Shown: positions 62,585-64,000 of the stretch, piece after piece
How positions within the stretch are numbered: position 1 is the first letter of the stretch
Layout: each line of letters begins with the position of its first letter
Source of the DNA: Thermoanaerobaculia bacterium
Lineage (GTDB): Bacteria; Acidobacteriota; Thermoanaerobaculia; Multivoradales; J023
Length of the DNA stretch: 64,000 nucleotides
NCBI GenBank assembly: GCA_028066595.1
Contig: JALCBJ010000002.1
Coordinates: 62,001 to 126,000, forward strand
Direction of reading: 5' to 3'
Program-made: the position numbers and the translations under genes
Notes under the pieces: model-generated
The model's database searches: none
What the model was told of the DNA's origin: nothing
What the model saw: only the letters and a program-made list of their open reading frames with translations

Positions 62585-64000
62585 TCAGCCAGGCTTGCGG
62601 GCTGCAATCAGCAGGTTGGTCGCCCGCTCCGGAGGCCTCTCGCGCATGAGTGGCAACCACGGTTTCCAGATGAAGGGAGCGCGATTCATGGTCTTGCGCA
62701 GCTTCTTGAACCGGCTGGCCCAGGGTGACGATTGCCCGCGGACCGCAATCACTTCGAAGCCGCAAGATCGGATCAGATCCGAGAGCCCATCTACGGTGTA
62801 GTGACGAAGGTGCTGTGGCGGCATCGGCAAGAGCTCGCTCGGAGTCGTGAGGACGAGCACGCCGCCGGGACGCAACACTCGGCAAGCTTCGGTCAGGTGA
62901 AGAGCCTCGTGCTCTGAATCGATGTGCTCGATCACCTCGATGGACGTTGCCAGATCGAAGCTGTCGTCCGCGAACGGAAGCTCGCCACCTCCGAAGTCGA
63001 GGAACTCGATGTGCGGCGAAATCAGACGCGCAAATCCGATCGCACGCTCCGAGATGTCGATGCCGCAGGATTCGACATCTCTTGCCACCGAGTCGCGTCG
63101 TAGAAAGCGATGTACGTCGCTGGTCCAACGGCCATCGCCGCAACCCAGGTCGAGATAGCGACGGATCGGCTCCCGGGCGGCTTCTTGGATCATCGCGAAA
63201 ACGATCCGTTGCTTCTCGAGCCGCGTGTACTTCGGCAGCCGCTTCTCCGGAAACCAGTGGTAGGGCAGGAAGTACTTGTCCTCTTGGGCCTGGGTCGCCG
63301 CCTGTACTCGATCGGAACGCCGATCTTCAGGATCGGAGACGTTCGATGCGGCGGTCGCCGATCGAGGAGAGTGCTCGCTGACGTCTTCGAGGGCTTTCAT
63401 CAAGTGGGCTCCGAAGCGGTCCCAGGAAAGATGCTGATCATAGCGTTCTCGGGCACCCCGGCGGAGCGCGTGGTAACGGTCGGTATCTTCCGTCAACTTG
63501 TGGATGGCCTCGGCAAACTCGGAGCCTCGGCTACCCGCAGGCAAGACGACACCGGTTTGCCCGTCGACGACCAGTGATGTCATGCCGCAGACGTCGTGAG
63601 TGACGGTGGGTACGCCGAAGGCTGCAGCCTCGGCGACGACCATGGGGGACGGGTCGAAGCGTGCCGGATGGATCAGAAGGTGTGCTCGGCGGTAGAGCTC
63701 GGCATAGTTCTCGAGCTCGTCGGGATTGCTCTTGTCGTAGAGGCCCAGGTAGGTCACACCGTCCTCGATCTCCGAACCCGCGGCATCGGCCTGGAGACCA
63801 CAGATTTGCAGACGGCAGTCGAGCCCCTGCGACCGGAGTCGGCGTACGGTTTCGAGGGTGGTGTCGAGCCCCTTGCGATGTGCATCGAGACCCACGAAAA
63901 GGAGATTCAGCGGCAGCAGACTCTCCCGCCGGATCTCGGCTCCTCTGGACATCTCTCCCAAGATAGTCGGTGGCAGCCCGCCGGTGTTCGGAAACACGCG
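62585..64000 (-). CDS. Fusion: GT4 glycosyltransferase C-half plus SAM methyltransferase; cut at right edge
   Basis: The frame is open to the window edge; about 471 residues are visible. The first 210 are the donor half of a GT4 enzyme ('LNLLFVGLDAHRKGLDTTLE', 'LLIHPARFDPSPMVVAEAAA', 'FGVPTVTHDVCGMTSLVVDG'). After a polar linker a class I methyltransferase follows: 'RRYLDLGCGDGRWTSDVHRF', 'ESCGIDISERAIGFARLISP', 'FDLATSIEVIEHIDSEHEAL' and 'PGGVLVLTTPSELLPMPPQH'. The GT4 acceptor half should lie beyond the edge. One protein that both adds and methylates a sugar is suited to making a methyl-capped chain end, which Wzt_C could read; inference. Confidence 0.88.
   Translation of the reverse strand, partial: RVFPNTGGLPPTILGEMSRGAEIRRESLLPLNLLFVGLDAHRKGLDTTLETVRRLRSQGLDCRLQICGLQADAAGSEIEDGVTYLGLYDKSNPDELENYAELYRRAHLLIHPARFDPSPMVVAEAAAFGVPTVTHDVCGMTSLVVDGQTGVVLPAGSRGSEFAEAIHKLTEDTDRYHALRRGARERYDQHLSWDRFGAHLMKALEDVSEHSPRSATAASNVSDPEDRRSDRVQAATQAQEDKYFLPYHWFPEKRLPKYTRLEKQRIVFAMIQEAAREPIRRYLDLGCGDGRWTSDVHRFLRRDSVARDVESCGIDISERAIGFARLISPHIEFLDFGGGELPFADDSFDLATSIEVIEHIDSEHEALHLTEACRVLRPGGVLVLTTPSELLPMPPQHLRHYTVDGLSDLIRSCGFEVIAVRGQSSPWASRFKKLRKTMNRAPFIWKPWLPLMRERPPERATNLLIAARKPG

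Overview
The window reads as chromosomal DNA of a G+C-rich Gram-negative bacterium. Outer-membrane export parts (a Wza-type exporter, a beta-barrel protein), lipoproteins, a Tat-exported PhoX phosphatase and many GTG/TTG starts all point that way. Two eukaryotic-type Ser/Thr kinases with TPR tails, a di-heme oxidoreductase and a secreted protein with a C-terminal 'DGFESGNTSAWS' tail would suit the Acidobacteriota or a similar soil/marine lineage. That placement is inference, because no rRNA, tRNA or other phylogenetic marker is present. I found no phage, insertion sequence or CRISPR array.

Layout. 0-5 kb: a pseudouridine synthase cut by the window edge, divergent bioA, a membrane Ser/Thr kinase with TPRs, and a small membrane protein whose 3' end lies in a perfect 122-bp tandem duplication, next to a strong minus-strand terminator and a structured-RNA candidate. 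5-18 kb: mixed metabolism and membrane genes (FAD oxidoreductase + LPG-synthase-like membrane protein, PAS histidine kinase, PhoX, an ABC exporter, an OlsB-like acyltransferase, a GT-C-like protein, a zinc alcohol dehydrogenase). 18-24 kb: a redox island in which four membrane genes are chained by 4-nt overlaps (two tiny membrane proteins, a ferric-reductase-like/Rieske fusion, a Cys-containing anchored protein). They diverge from a Rieske + glutamate-synthase fusion. 24-40 kb: di-heme cytochrome, msrA + thioesterase, an exported PqqB-like hydrolase, a secreted beta-helix protein, a 1341-residue kinase/AAA/TPR regulator with PhoH, an AraC-type regulator, a phytase-like lipoprotein divergent from an EEP-family lipoprotein, and metF.

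40-64 kb is a surface-polysaccharide region with two export logics. The first resembles Wzy/Wzc-type synthesis: O-antigen ligase/polymerase, outer-membrane barrel, Wza-like exporter, a BY-kinase with a Tyr/Gly-rich insert, a CpsB-type phosphatase, TPR proteins and GDP-fucose synthase. The second is an ABC-type operon read on the minus strand: deacetylase-like protein, GT4, Wzm permease, Wzt ATPase with a C-terminal domain, an asparagine-synthase-like enzyme, a methyltransferase and a glycosyltransferase-like protein. It is followed by a GT2 and a GT4-methyltransferase fusion that runs off the right edge.

The best candidates for something undescribed are the overlapping Rieske/ferric-reductase operon with its divergent Rieske-GltS partner and shared repeat, and the structured RNA beside the terminator near 4.9-5.0 kb. 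Assignments come from reading motifs and gene order only; no database search was possible.
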